Shown here: positions 46,713 to 59,545 of the stretch, piece by piece
How positions within the stretch are numbered: the first letter of the stretch is position 1
Layout of the letters: each line of letters starts with the position of its first letter
Assembly (NCBI GenBank): GCA_020310875.1
Contig: CM035407.1
Span: forward strand, 89,848,632 to 89,912,631
Direction: 5' to 3'
Length of the DNA: 64,000 nucleotides
DNA from: Ceratopteris richardii
Taxonomy: Eukaryota; Streptophyta; Polypodiopsida; Polypodiales; Pteridaceae
Notes under the pieces: model-generated
Database searches by the model: none
The model's input: the letters and a program-made list of their open reading frames with translations, nothing else
What the model was told of the DNA's origin: nothing
Position numbers and translations under genes: made by a program

Positions 46713-47144
46713 CTACTGGGCCCAAGACCTAGCAGTATGATTGACACTAGCCTCTGAAGACCTAAGACTCTGCCTATCTCTTCCCAGGTGTCGTCCTCAT
46801 CTAAGGTTCATAAGCCCGAATAATTATTCCAAAATTTTCAAAGTACAATTTTCGTTGCTGAGTTCTTTTATATTAGTCACTTGTTTTTGTTTTTTAATTT
46901 TCCTTAGGGTTTCACTTCTTGTCCAATTAATCCTCGTCGCAAGGAACACTTAAGTTTTATCGTACTTTGAGTGTGGTCGCTTGATTTAAATTCTTTTCCC
47001 TTAGGTTGTTTCACAAATGTAATGTCCTGGTGCTTGCACTTGAGTGATTAGAGTTCTTGGACTTGGTCGTGCCTAACGTATCCCTAACTAATCAAAACCT
47101 CTCTCCGTACTTAGCCTAAGCTAGGGATTGATAGAGGGTTTTGC
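46713..47144. other. Gypsy-1 leader, no gene seen
   Basis: Non-coding sequence upstream (minus sense) of gag. No conserved motif recognised. Confidence 0.5.
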
Positions 47145-48909
47145 GAATTTCCAACGTTAGTTTCTCTCCTCAATTGCCCGTGTGTGCCCAAGAAGCGTAT
47201 TCCCAAGCTTGCACTTACTCTTGCTTCGAGTACCCTTCAATGCTCTCCTAGGACCTGTAAAAGTCCCAAGTTAGTTCAAGAATTGAATTCCCTTAAGAAA
47301 CCCACCTTGTTCATTCATGCAATTAAAAGATCAAATTATTTTCTGGCTTTATGGAAAACAATCCTAAAGATCTCTCACTTTTTCTTCCCCCTGGGTATGG
47401 TCACTTCAAAATAGTTTATCTACTAATCCTGATATTAATTTTACCAGAGCACTAATCTCTAAATGGTATCAGAGCGCTAGGTGGAGGTCTTGGTGGAGCG
47501 TTTGGTGATCATTTTGGTGGTGGTGGTGCTTGAGTGGTGGTGGTTTTGCTTCCTCCTCATTGAGAGAGACTCTGCCATCAATCTCGCTCTTTTGGGCCTC
47601 ATTTTGCCCATTTTCCCACCCTCCCACCCCTTCTTATTCATCACCTTTTATCCCCATTTTCCCCTCCCACCCACCCTCTCTTTTATGGAACTAGTTGTCG
47701 ATTTCATTGTTGTGCTCATTGTTAAGCTTATTTCCATGGAGTTGATGGTGATCCTCAACATTGAAGTGTTTATAAACACTTTGATGTTTGGTGTCAATTA
47801 GTGTTGTTAATCTACTCATTGTCCTGCTCTATTGAAACACACGACACCTCTTGTCTGGAGCTGCTTTTAGAACGATACTCTATAGACACTTGAGGGTACT
47901 GACTATCTTTCATACCAACCTGTCGTTGTCACCATCCCTATCATGGGTTTCATCTCCCTGTAGTGTGTCGAGTTCACTCCGCTGTATCAGACCTTCCCTC
48001 CGGACGAATGGCGGTAGGCATTCTGGCTGTTGATATCGTTGCACAGCAGCTCGAGATTAGCTTGAAGTCATGAGGTGGTTCGAAAATGAGCTTGATGTAG
48101 CAACGATAAAAGGCAGAGAAGCAAGGAGGGCGAACAAGCCAGAGAGAGCTACCTATGCATCTACAAACCATGGGTTTATGCCATCTTGAGTGTTTGCTAC
48201 AGAGGAATGAGTGAGAGTGAGAGACAGATGCAGCATTAGACTAGTGCTAGAAACAGCAATCCATTGAGCAATCATTGCCATTCACCTGGAAACTCTCTAT
48301 GAGCTCTCTGGAAGATGGTCTGAGGAGAAGCATTGCTCTACACCCACAGGTTACAGTGCACCAAGAGGATAAGTAATTAAGGGCTAAATCCATTCTATAT
48401 CCATTGAGTGGTGAAGAATTTCACATAGCCTACAGCCTGTGGCGATCGAATGAATTTTGGCTAACATCCCCAAATCTACTCAGAATTTTGTCAGGCGAGA
48501 AAAAGAGAGTGGCACAGTGTCCAAATTTGGACTATTCCAAATCTAGCACTTTCGATCTAAAACTGTTATGTGGACCATTCACTACATTGCACTATCACAT
48601 TTCACATTGTGTTTTGCAAATTCTACCATGTGTTGAGAATTTCCAACCTTAGTTTCTCTCCTCGGTTGCCCGTGTGTGCCCAAGAAGCGTATTCCCAAGC
48701 TTGCACTTACTCTTGCTTCGAGTACCCTTCAATGCTCTCCTAGGACCTGTAAAAGTCCCAAGTTAGTTCAAGAATTGAATTCCCTTAAGAAACCGACCTT
48801 GTTCATTCATGCAATTCAAAGATCAAATTATTTTCTGGCTTTATAGAAAACAATCCTAAAGATCTCTCAGTTTTTCTTCCCCCTGGGTATGGTCACTTCA
48901 AAATAGTAT
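47145..48909 (+). mobile_element. Possible small LTR (TRIM-like) element
   Basis: Direct repeats of about 270 bp at 47145-47414 and 48640-48909 are nearly identical. Shortly after the first, at 47465, is TGGTATCAGAGCGCTAGG, a good initiator-Met tRNA primer site. The 1.2-kb interior has no convincing gene. Repeat ends lack clean TG/CA, and no target duplication is obvious, so the boundaries and even the element status are uncertain. Confidence 0.4.
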
Positions 48910-49139
48910 ATCACTCCCCACGAGCTTTCTAACAAAACAAAACTCACAGCAAATGGATTTTGTATGAGAAAGTTATGACCATTCAGGTTTCTAGGGTTAA
49001 AACAGGGTTCCAACAGGCTAACAGGCAAACATGACTTCTTGAACTACTTCATGTAGCGGCCTCACAATGCTCTTAACAAATTTCTAATGTTTCCCAAATA
49101 ATACCCCAAAATAGACCAACTATCTTTCCCCTAAAAAAT

Positions 49140-49650
49140 GGCCGAAATTGCCCGTCAATTGCGATTGAAAGCTCTGTCAATCGTGATTGATATGTCAGTC
49201 GCGATCGACGTGTCGGTCGCGATTGACAGGTCCGTCGTGGCTGTCAGTCACGATTGATGGGTCAATCGCGATTGACACGTGGCCCGAAACTTCAGTCGAT
49301 CGTGGTCAAAGGATCGTTGACTTTGTCGGTCGCGATTGATGGGTCGATCGCGATTGATAGGTCCGTCGCGAGGGTTCTACCAGTCGTGGTCAAACAGTCG
49401 TTGACTAGGTCGATCGCGATTGACAGGTCTGTCGGGGCTGTCTGTCATGATTGACGGGTCAATCACGATTGATGGCTCGATCGCAATTTACACATGTCAT
49501 GCGTAGGTTTTGTCGGTCATGGTCAGTCGGCCGTTGACTCTGTCGGTCGCAATTGACTTGTCAATCGCGATTGACAAGTCGGTCGGCAAGTGTCCGTCAT
49601 CGTTTGTCGATCGCGTTGACGTGTCGATCGCGATTGACAGAAAACAGAGG
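49140..49650. repeat. Degenerate GC-rich short tandem repeat (GATCGCGATTGAC-like)
   Basis: More than twenty imperfect copies of a ~17-20 bp unit such as GGTCGATCGCGATTGACA, unusually GC-rich for the surroundings. Each unit includes a near-palindrome TCGATCGCGA. It sits between the gypsy-1 gag and its primer site; the frames reading through are not genes. Confidence 0.8.
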
Positions 49651-50090
49651 AGTTTTAAAATTTTAAACACATATTTAGGATGCCCTAGGCCTACAGATCA
49701 TGGTTATACACTTTGCTTTGCAAAAAAGCCAACTTTTCTATCGGTCGTGATTGACAGAGGTCAATGCTTCGGGACCTGCACAGTCAGATTTTTTACCTGC
49801 TGGAGCTGGTGCAGCTGCTGGGGATGCTGATTCCTGCAGAAAATCTCAAAAAACACTGAAAAGCACAAGCACACAAATGCTCTCTCGCTCTCTCTCACAA
49901 GTGAAATAAGGGGAATGGCATGGGTATGGTGATATGACCAAAAAGTGAATTTTTTCGCGATGATGGAGATGGAGGTGGGAGGTGGTGATGATGATGAGAA
50001 AAACAGAAGAAACTAGATAAAAGTGAAGAAAATACCTATGACTCCAACGCCTCAACTCTACGTCTTACCATCACACGCTCCTCCTCAAAG
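49651..50090. other. Gypsy-1 leader next to the primer site
   Basis: No gene seen. Contains a short GAGAGAGCGAGAG-type tract near 49890. Confidence 0.5.
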
Positions 50091-50113
50091 CTCGATCCTC
50101 GACAACGGCGCCA
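50091..50113 (-). other. Gypsy-1 primer-binding site (tRNA-Asp type)
   Basis: Minus strand TGGCGCCGTTGTCGAGGATC, a few bases inside the 5' LTR. It matches the plant tRNA-Asp 3'-end complement pattern (TGGCGCCGTTGCCGGGG) with small differences. It also sets the direction of the element. Confidence 0.75.
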
Positions 50114-50121
50114 AAATTCGG

Positions 50122-50756
50122 TGTAGCTCAGTGATGAGTAGCACCTCCTTTAATGTCAATCCGGGAAGACGTGAGGATGGTATGAAGACCTCGAACAAGT
50201 GATGGCACAACTGCGTGAGTGAGAAGCACACTAACATGCACACACATACACACACACACACATGTACACATGGTAAGACAAAGAGAAGACAATGGAGTTC
50301 TTTAGACTACTTCCCAAGTGCTCTTACAACTTCAAACCTATTACAATCTAACCTCAAAAATGAGCTCTCTAGCTCTATTTATAGTTTTTGACTAGCTTTT
50401 GGCCCTGTCCAGACCTAGTGTCCGGCCTACTTAAAAATTAGGTTCTAGGGCCTATTTGGAGGCTCCAACGGAGTCTAAAAATAATGAAAATTGGTACGAT
50501 GATACTTCTAATATCCTCAAGCTCCAGGACTCCTCGGCTTGCACAAAATGGAGTTACAAAAAGGTGAAATGGTATTTACAATGATTTGTAGTGATGAGAA
50601 TCACTATTATGAAGATGTTGTTTTGGAAAAATTTGAACGGCCTACTTGCCAGATCTTCCTTGACTACTTAGCCTACTTGTGCCTTCCCTCTGCTCTGGCT
50701 CCCTTCTTTGGGTTCCTTGTCTTGTGAGTCCTTCGGTGCCTTGACTGCTACTACCA
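50122..50756 (-). repeat. Gypsy-1 5' LTR
   Basis: Partner of 21858-22491. Same termini, few substitutions, including a TAC/TGC difference near the outer end. Confidence 0.85.
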
Positions 50757-53700
50757 ACACCATGCCCTGTACCTATGGACTAGTGAAATGGGTAGACTTC
50801 ATTGGTGGTCTTTTTCTTTTGGCACTTTCACAAACCTAGAGCTCCATAAAATAATAAATTTGACTACACTTTGTACTTGCCTAGACTTTATAATTTTAGA
50901 GTCTATGATAGAGATCCTATCTCTATCTTGAAAGGGCCAAAAACTAGATTCATCTTCCACTTTCAACAGAAAGGAGAGGAATCTTCAGATGTTCTGAACT
51001 TAACTTATTCTTTTATAGTCCTTTTCAACTACAAATATACTTACTTGTATTTGATAGGACTTAGCTAAATATGTGAACTTAGCAAAGTGGGTCTAGTGAG
51101 TCCCTGCCAAAACATGCTCAATAAAATGAGGAGAAATACTATCTTCTCATTCCTTGGCAACTTAGGTGGACATATTTCAATCATCCAGGTTTTCTTGAAA
51201 CATAAAGTTCAAGTATTCTGAATGACAATATACCCAACTGTGAAAGTTCATGTCTATAAGTGGATCCATATCTTGATCATCTTTGATTTTCTCAAGATTA
51301 ATTCTTAAAACAGAATTTAATCCTTTTGACATTCAAGACTTGGATGCAAAGATGACTTTTGGAATTACCAGGTATCTCTACCTTGTTCTTTGTTAGCTGG
51401 TTATTTCCAATGCGAATCAGTACTAACTATCTTGAACTGATTATGGTTCATATTCAAGATAGTTATGTATACTAACTTCAAGGGTCACCAAAGATTTGCA
51501 AAGAGAAAAAGAGCTAAACCAATTCCTTCAAATCCTCAAAATAACTGAGGAATAATGCCTTATACCCTCTAGATTTACTATTGGATGGGGTTGAGATGAT
51601 TCAAGTTTTGCAGCTTTAGTTCCAAGGACTTGCAAGAAAGATACATGTTTCTAGGCATCATATCTCAAATCTTGCTCGAAACATTCTTGAATCACTTGTT
51701 CTCACGAAAGATTCAAAAGAAGATCTTTTACAGATCATTCTTTCATTTAAGGCTATTATATTTGAATAGGCTTGACTTACTTTTGGAGTTTAACTTCCCA
51801 AAATTCTTTAACCTCTTACTTATCCAAATTTATTGTTCCACATAAATTTGGCTATGCATTTTATCAAGAAAAATGCATCTGCTTAAGAGGATAAAGGATT
51901 GCCTTTTCTAGGGTAAATTTCATGTTCATTCTATTTACCCTTTTGTTCATACAACTATGTGTATTAAATTGGTTCAAGGAGGTACATTTCTACCCCTCAT
52001 AATGAACCTAAGACCTTAATCTAAATGGTCTTATCTTTAAGGATTATTGTGATGTTTCCTATCGGATCTTGAGCCTATTTTCTCTCTGGCCATCAGAGAA
52101 AAATCCCAAATGGGAGTTAGTTCTCACTATCCCATACTAGTGAGTTCTTTCTCCAATCCGTAGAATGACATATTTAACCTTCCCACATTCTTTGCCCTTA
52201 TCTTCTCAATGCTCTCTTATCACTTACCATGATCATGAATTCCATCTTGGAACTTCTTGGCATCATTTTCATGAGAGCAAAGACTAAGGTTTCTCATATA
52301 ATGCTAATTAATTTAAAGGTCTCTTTAGGTTGACCTTTGAACTTTACTTGGCATCACACTATAAAAGGGTTTGATCTTTTTGACCAATGTATGCCTCTTA
52401 GATTTATCCAACCATAAAGGGTTGGATATATTTGACCACGTTAAGTCAATTGGTTTTCTCAAAGACTCCTCTAGTTAATTTAATAGGAGATAAGATCGAG
52501 TCTTTTCTCCTTTAGATCCCTTTTTCAATGATATTTACCCATGGGACTTTCTTCGGATCTTCAATTCATACCGTCACGAGTTGATATCTTTGCTTAAGTC
52601 TTCAGCATCATGTAGATGTTCTTCAAACCATTAACTATTCTCCTTTTAGGGATCAAGGATTATATGTCACCCTTTTGACTTAAGCAAGTTGACATGCTTA
52701 TCGATCCAAAATTTGGATCCATTCTCAGATGCCCTACTCTGACTACGCTTCAAATCTTTGGCTAGCTTATCTTAATTTAATTGCCAAATTAGAAATTTTT
52801 TAATGAATTCCCTTCTTACCTATCTGGTTCTTATTTTGTTTGAGATTTAACTCAAACACACTTAGGTACTTGGACATCCAATGAACTCCTTAACTTTCAT
52901 GAAAGAGTTAAGTTTTTCTTAGAAGTATCATATTGATGATACCTTTCTTCCCCCTTTAAAGAGTTTTCGTCCTCAAAAACTGTAGAAAATTGATGATCTT
53001 TTAATTTCCTATCCAAATGGGAGGTTCATTTATGCTAAATCCCTCACTCAAAAAGCTCTCCAAAATCCTTGAGCTTAAGTTTCCATTATCCTTAGGTTCA
53101 GTGTCCCATACCACTCAACCTACTGAAGTGACATTGTAAACCTAGATGTCCCATACCATCCGATTTACAATCCCACCTTAGTGTAGACAATTTTAGCTCT
53201 TACTCAAGGATTTAACTCCATTCGTTTTAGTCTTATCAAATATAATCAAAATCTTTGTAAGTTACATTCTTACAGAGTCTTGATTTGTTCTTTGAAAAGA
53301 CTTTGAGCTTTCATTGAACTATTTCCTTGATTAGATGTAATCAAAGTTATCTTTGTTTATTTCATTTGATAATAGAGCTAGTATTCTTATACTAGATATC
53401 ATCTATTGACATAAGTAGGCATCTGTATCAAAGGATAGAGTCAATCATAGGCTTTGCTAAATGGTTACCTAGTTAACCATCTTGATAAATTGTTTCTTAC
53501 TCATAGAGCACATTTTGGAGTAGAGTTCTTAAGGGTTTCTTTCAACCCTTTAATCTTCCTCTTCTCTAGATATGCTTAATGAGTTACAATTCTTCATTCT
53601 TGAAGCAATTTTCTCAAAGCTCCAAATGGATCCAACCTCTTGTCAATGAACGAAGAATTTTATTGGGGAAGAAATGAACACTTAAAAGGGTAAAATGGTT

Positions 53701-55714
53701 CAACCAGTTTTTTCCCTAATATGTGATTTTACGACATTCTCTTCCCCCCTTTTAGCGTGATCATTGTCCTCAATGATAAGATGTTGAAGTTCCTCTCAGC
53801 TTCTTAACATCGTTCACAAATGAAAAATTTCCCCATGAGTGTAGGGTCTCATATGAGCTTCTAGTTTCTCCTTTGGATTTTTTAATACAAGTTCTTATTA
53901 CTACCATTTATGGTTTAATAAGAAGATAAACTTGTTGGTTTGGTACCTTTAAGTGCTTGGCCTTGCTGATCAGGAATGCCATGGGTATTATGGAACTTGG
54001 GGGTCCATAAGTAGGAATCAAAGTTTAAAGTTCCTCTTCCTAAGTTAAATTTAGTTGGCTTTTGAATTAAGCCAACATATAAAAAGCATAAAAGTTAATG
54101 GGCATAATCTCAACACACCATTAAACTTTTATGCTTTTGACTTCATATGAAGAAGTCATTTTTCTATTTTAAACTTACAATAGTTGATTTCTCTCTCATG
54201 TCCCATTAATCGATGCATACATAATTTTCATTGTGAATACATAATATATGCCAAGAATAGATGAATCTTTGCTTGCAAGATGCTTAGCATGCATAAGGTC
54301 CAAGTGTTGAACCCCTCCTTAAAGCATGCATGGAATTCACATATGGAACTCCATTCTAAGTGCAAAAATATATTTTGATTGCATGCTTCTATTTTCCATT
54401 CGAATTCATGCCATGCTATATGGACATTCCATGTCCATTTTATAACAAGCTTCATGTGGTGAGTCACTTGCATGCTTAAAAACAACTTTGTACTCCTTTG
54501 TGCCTCTAGTGCATCACCTTAACGGTTCGATCTATATACCATTCCATGAGCATGTAGACTTTACCTACTCATTTAAAATGCATCTCTACATGCATTACTT
54601 TTTGCACAACAACATAGAATGAGCAAAAAGGGAAATCGTACTTATCTTCATCATAGCTTCATCCATCCCTTGATTCTTGCTTTGTTCGATGTTGCCAGCT
54701 TGGTCCACAATCTCCAATATTTGTTTAGGCATCCTTTCTCAGGCATTTTACATAGTCACTTGTATGTCCAACAATACATTTAGCCTTACTTATAATGTAA
54801 GGAGATCTAAATATGTACTTGTATATATGAAGCTCCTTGATGCCCACGAAATCACATATGAGATGAGTTTAATGCATATTCAAAGCACTTAAATAAATTA
54901 TTTTCCCCATTCTATGATAATAGCATTACTATATGGATTATAACTCATGTAACTTAAGAAAACTTTGCATCTATAATTGATACATTTTCTATCTTACAAG
55001 AAAATTATAGAAGTGGACATTTATAATATATGCTTAGTGGTCATGCATTTTTGTTGCATGCTGTATCATTATATTAAAAAACATACCATTACAAAAAACA
55101 ATACTTAGCTTTTGATAGATGTATAAAATCTTTCCTTTTGATGATGTTGATAATGGAGATGCCAAACTCTTCCTTCAAGATACATGCATCTCCTCTTATC
55201 CGGTTTCGCGCGAGTTGGAGAGATTCATTTCATCAATGGTGAAAATTGCTATCTTATGCATGTGCCTATTATGGGTTTCAAAGGTCTCAAGTTGGTCTTA
55301 TGAGCCGAAGGTCGCGCTGATCGGCCAAATATCCCATAAGTCAAGGTGAAACTCGTCGGCCGTTCTATATAAGTAAAGGATTCAGACGCATGTTTTCAAC
55401 AAGCACATGAGAGACTGGCCGACTGGCGCTTAGCCACACCTTCAGAGAATTCATCCATGACGGGTTAACAGATCACGTCCGGCCGTGATGGGTGACCATT
55501 GGGGGGTGCTCTCACGCCAGTCAAGCCCATCCCGAACTCAAGCCTCTTCACGGGTAAGGGTCACAAGGAGTTAGTTTTGCTCTCTGAAATGACCAGAGGG
55601 TCTAGGTCCACAATGTCGATGACTTTACGTATGCTTAGAGTAATCATCAAAGTAAATCACCGAAGGAGTTTTACTCAAATCAAGAAAGAAAGAAGTAACT
55701 AGATCGGATACCAA
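50757..55714 (-). mobile_element. Decayed body of gypsy-2 and other LTR-element debris
   Basis: Five kilobases of AT-rich DNA without convincing ORFs. Two places look like gypsy 3' ends on the minus strand: near 52945-52975 (a FEDEN-like tail, then AAAGGGGGAAG) and near 53735-53765 (an IEDND-like tail, then AAAAGGGGGGAAGAG). So several element ends are mixed here. No enzyme motif could be read. The right edge adjoins the gypsy-2 primer site. Confidence 0.5.
55701..55714 (-). other. Gypsy-2 primer-binding site candidate
   Basis: TTGGTATCCGATCT on the minus strand directly follows the LTR; similar to Met-tRNA primer sites but with mismatches after TGGTATC. Confidence 0.45.
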
Positions 55715-56173
55715 TGTTGTGAAAACAACTTCCTAAAAACTAAGCTACCACTCAAGAGTATAAAATCAACCAGTCTAAACCACCAAGGTCTAAATCAACT
55801 AGTCCAGCCAAGTGTCCCTCATGTGGACACTTTCCCAAGGGTGATCACATGCCTTATAATTTCCCAAGGTCTATCACATGCCTTTTAAATCAAATAAGGA
55901 TTCTTCTCTCACGTACACACAAGCTGGCTCCTAGAGAAGCTTCTCCCAAGACTAAGGTCCCCACACCTTAGGATAAATCAAGCCTAAGGTTCTAACCATT
56001 CAATTGGGAGCTCATATGAAAAAATACCTCAAGGGTTAAAGCCAAGAGTTTCACCCAAAGGTTCAATGCATGTTTCAAGGGTAATTAAAGGGCTAGAACA
56101 AGGCAAACATACATCATATTCTAACCTTTAGAATCCATATGTTTAACATTATGAACCCATGAATTATACAACA
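55715..56173 (-). repeat. Gypsy-2 5' LTR
   Basis: 459 bp, TGTTGTGAAAAC..TTATACAACA. Its last ~350 bp match 21280-21633, some 34 kb to the left. The intervening DNA is explained by nested insertions. Confidence 0.7.
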
Positions 56174-58261
56174 ACGACCCTCTTTATCAAGCATAAAAGG
56201 CTTTATTCAAAAACTTAATCACTATCTCAATGACCACATGGATGTACATAAGCGGTACCCACAAAAGTGTACATGGTGTGTATGTGCTCAATATATGTCG
56301 TAATATGACACCAAAAGGTTGAATGCACAACCCAAAAACTAACCAACAACACCTACAAGTGCCACTCAACTCTAATGTTTTATGCTCAAAAGCCTGCATA
56401 AATTTGTAGTGGCTGCTCCCACCAACACTGAAAACCTTTCGTGAAACCTGTAATTTTATGAGTGTGGTTGAAAACACAGCACCAAAGGTTGTTATTTATT
56501 GTCGAAGAATTACAAAGAATACTCTTCTTGATTTTCTTGGACTTGTGTGAAGATAACTATGTGCGAAAGTACTCCAAAATGGCTCCAAAAGACACCCCCA
56601 AAATGCTTCAGAAACAGGCTTTGAAAGCAAAGAATGAAGCTTTGAGGGACCAAAACATGTTCAAGGTAATGTTAACCTTAGTATTTCCCCTTCTTTAGAC
56701 ACCACAAGTGTGTAGCTTAGTGGCAAGAGATTGCCATGGTTAAGCGAGCTCCGGGGGGAACAGGACTCTGTGATCTCCCAGGTAGTACTGGGAACGTCTG
56801 TTTTCGTTGATCATTGAGGTCCTCCCTCGCATGCAGCCAACGGTGCCAATACTGACTTTGGTCACTCGTATGACAAGGTATGCCAACATGTATGCCTTGA
56901 TCACCACCTTAGTCGTAAGCCTTGGAGAAAGCAGGGGGGGATGCTTGCTTCACTCGCACAAAAGGAACAAAGCTTCTTGCATCGAACTGCTTTGATACCA
57001 TATGGGGGTGGGGGTGGTGCTTGCTTTGCTTGCACAAAAGAAACAAAGCTTTTTGCATCTAAGTGCTCTGATATTAGTGAAGGAATTCGACGGGATGCAC
57101 CACAGTGCGCTCTCCTTCTCGAGAGCTGCATGACGATATCCTCGGAGTAGAAAACTGAGCTCATAGGGCCGCACACGATGCTCTGCACAGCGGTTGCACT
57201 AGAATACGCAAGAGAAACACAATACACAGGGAACAATGAAGACAAACTTCTTAGGTATTACAAATACACTCGAACTTACAGTCTATGGGTGACCATGCCA
57301 CATATGTTCTATTAAAGGACATAAACAAAGAAGTTTTCGATGGCCACTTGTTCTTTCGGTCTGATTTTTGATTGGAAGTTGGTGATGTTGCAGGTTTGTT
57401 CTTTCTAATATTTGATATGTCTGCTCTTTTTGGATTGGGTTCTCTCTTGCACTGTAACTATATTGATACCCATAGTAATAGATTACGCAATGCTAATTTC
57501 TGCCGGATTTTTCATTGGAAGCTGGTGATGTTGTAGATTTGTTCTTTCTACTATTTGACCGATCGGTTGAAGTGAGGTCCTAAACGTCACTCATCACAAA
57601 CATCTTAGAAACTATGGTTCCAAAAGTATTGTTCTTGGAATATTCAGTCTATTGCAACATCTAAATCTCTATAGACATCTAAAGTTACATGCTAACGGAG
57701 TAATGAGAGAGAGAGAGGTGTCAAATACATGTTAACATAGTAATGAGAGAGAGAGGTCTCAACTATGAATAATAATGAGACCAAATTAGTGGTGATTTCT
57801 GAGGGCCGTATTGCTCGTTTTGGCCATTTTGTACCATAAAATGAAGTCAAAAATTTTAGTAGACCTTAAGAAATACATTAAAAATATCAAATACAGGTAC
57901 GATGTTGTACGTCAAAATACAATACTGAGACCAAGACAACATCGTTTCTCAATTGACTACTTGGAGTTATATGATAATATTGTGGGCTACTGGCGTTTAA
58001 AAACAAAATAATGGCGTGGTTACATGATAATATCGTGGGCTGCTGGCGTTTGGAAACAAAATAAGTTAGAAAAAGTTCTGTAGAGAGAGAAAAAGCATGC
58101 TCTTAGAAGTTGGCATTTGGATACAAAATAAGTACGTTATATGTGAATGTGATCGTGGACAAGTGCTACACGGCAATGGAGAAGCCATCCGTCTCCTCGT
58201 CTGGCGAAATTTATATACAATCACAGCGCGAGATAAGAGTGTCGACTGCATATAAGCACAC
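56174..58261. other. Intergenic DNA with small tandem duplications
   Basis: No supported gene. Notable pieces: a duplicated block near 56940-57075 (GCACAAAAGRAACAAAGCTT followed by TGATACCA-like ends, resembling copia primer-site DNA); a ~128-bp duplication at 57360-57420 / 57490-57550; and a ~60-bp duplication near 57970-58060. An isolated exon-like stretch near 56580-56666 ends AAG|GTAATG but has no partner. Confidence 0.5.
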
Positions 58262-58426
58262 ATAGAGAGAGAGAGTGAGAGAGAGAGGAGAAAAGAGGGA
58301 TAGAGAGAGAGAGAAGAGAAAAGAGGGATAGAGATGTCATAATATAACCACAGCGCGAGATAAGAGAGTCGACTGCATATAAGCGCACATACAGAGAGAG
58401 AGTGAGAGAGAGGAGAAAAGAGGGAT

Positions 58427-58479
<53 letters not shown>

Positions 58480-58500
58480 AGAGACGAGAAAAGAGGGATA
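58262..58500. repeat. GA-rich tract with repeated GAGAAAAGAGGGATAGAGA blocks
   Basis: Four copies of GAGAAAAGAGGGATAGAGA-like sequence and a pure (GA)n run at about 58437-58476. A ~60-bp block (CGCGAGATAAGAG..TAAGCRCACATA) is also duplicated at 58226 and 58351. It touches the first exon of the next gene. Confidence 0.9.
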
Positions 58501-58506
58501 GAGATT

Positions 58507-59545
58507 GTGGTGGCGATTCCTCTATTTCATCGATTTACGGCACTGGACGCTGTTGGGCCGTACGAGGCACTGCACATGATTCCAGGCGTGACCGTTCGCT
58601 TCGTCAGCGTTCGTGAGGGCGAGGCCGTCACGGCGGACATCGGCCAACTGCAACTCATTTCACCTGCCTCTTTCACCGATCTACCAAATCCCCACATCAT
58701 TGTCGTGCCAGGAGGACCCGGAGCTTTCACTGCCGTCAAAGATGCTGCGCTCATGGATTGGCTGAAGAAGGTACCTCGTCCGAAACTAACTCATGGATTG
58801 CCGGACGGCGGGGCTGAGTAACTTCCTGCTTCGATCGTTGCTTCGGTCGTCTGAATGCTGTGGCTTTGTTCATTTTATGTTCAAACAGGCTCATATCACC
58901 AGCACTTACACCACGTCTGTGTGCACGAGAGCCCTTGCATTGGGCGCTGCGGGGCTGTTAGAGGGCCTCACCGCCACTACTCACTGGGAAGAATATGCAG
59001 ATCTACCGGCATATGGAGCTATTCCGACAGAAACGAGAGTCATTCAACACGTAAGTGATCTCTCCAGATAATCTCTTCTCTTCGTTCTTCCAGTACTGCT
59101 GACGCCGATGTCACCATAGATGTGAATCGCGCAGGCAGTACTAGTTATGAACAGATATGGCTATGTTCTCGTTCCTGCAGATTCTCCATCTTAGGTGCAT
59201 GAGTTTCAATGGCGAAAGCCGGATGTCCTTCTTATTACAGTGCATTGTACTTGGGCCCACAAGTAGACATGTTCGTTCTCCATGGTTTTGGAATCACTCA
59301 TGCGCTTCTCCTTCTTGCAGGGAAAAATCATAACATCTGCTGGTATATCATCAGGCATCGATATGGCATTGCATCTTATTACTCTCCTGAAAGGCGAGGA
59401 AGTCGCAAAAATGTTTCAGTCGCTCATCGAGTACGACCCACAGACCCCATATGATGTGGGCGCTCCAAGTAAAGCAGGGGAAGAACTTGTAGAGAAGACC
59501 AGGCAGTTCTCCGAATATTTCATCAATACACTTCCTGCAAATTAA
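58507..59545 (+). CDS. DJ-1/PfpI superfamily protein, isonitrile-hydratase-like (3 exons)
   Basis: Exons are 58507-58770, 58889-59050 and 59321-59545 (donors GTACCT and GTAAGT, acceptors ACAG and GCAG). They join in phase 0 to about 216 residues. The fold blocks are all present: FTALDAVGPYEAL with the conserved Glu20, IIVVPGGPGA, the nucleophile elbow TTSVCTRALALGAAGLL (Cys100), THWEEYADLPAYGAIPTETRVI, then SAGISSGIDMALHLI and IEYDPQTPYDVGAP. This pattern is that of bacterial AraC-type amidotransferase-like/InhA proteins. The Gly after CT in relatives is Arg here. No ATG is in frame near the 5' end: it begins GTGGTG right after a GA repeat, so the true first exon is upstream or the start is lost. 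Exons are richer in GC than the surroundings. Confidence 0.8.

Noticed and set aside
56580..56666. Exon-like stretch beginning MAPKDTPKML and ending AAG|GTAATG
   Set aside because: Could be the missing first exon of the DJ-1-like gene, but it is 1.8 kb away, adds an unrelated basic segment, and nothing in the sequence links them.
56708..56790. tRNA-derived SINE (A-box-like TAGCTTAGTGG)
   Set aside because: No acceptable B box at the right distance and no tail or target duplication.
56901..57245. 114-codon minus-strand ORF
   Set aside because: It spans a duplicated primer-site-like block; Cys-rich appearance is due to the repeat, and no family is recognisable.
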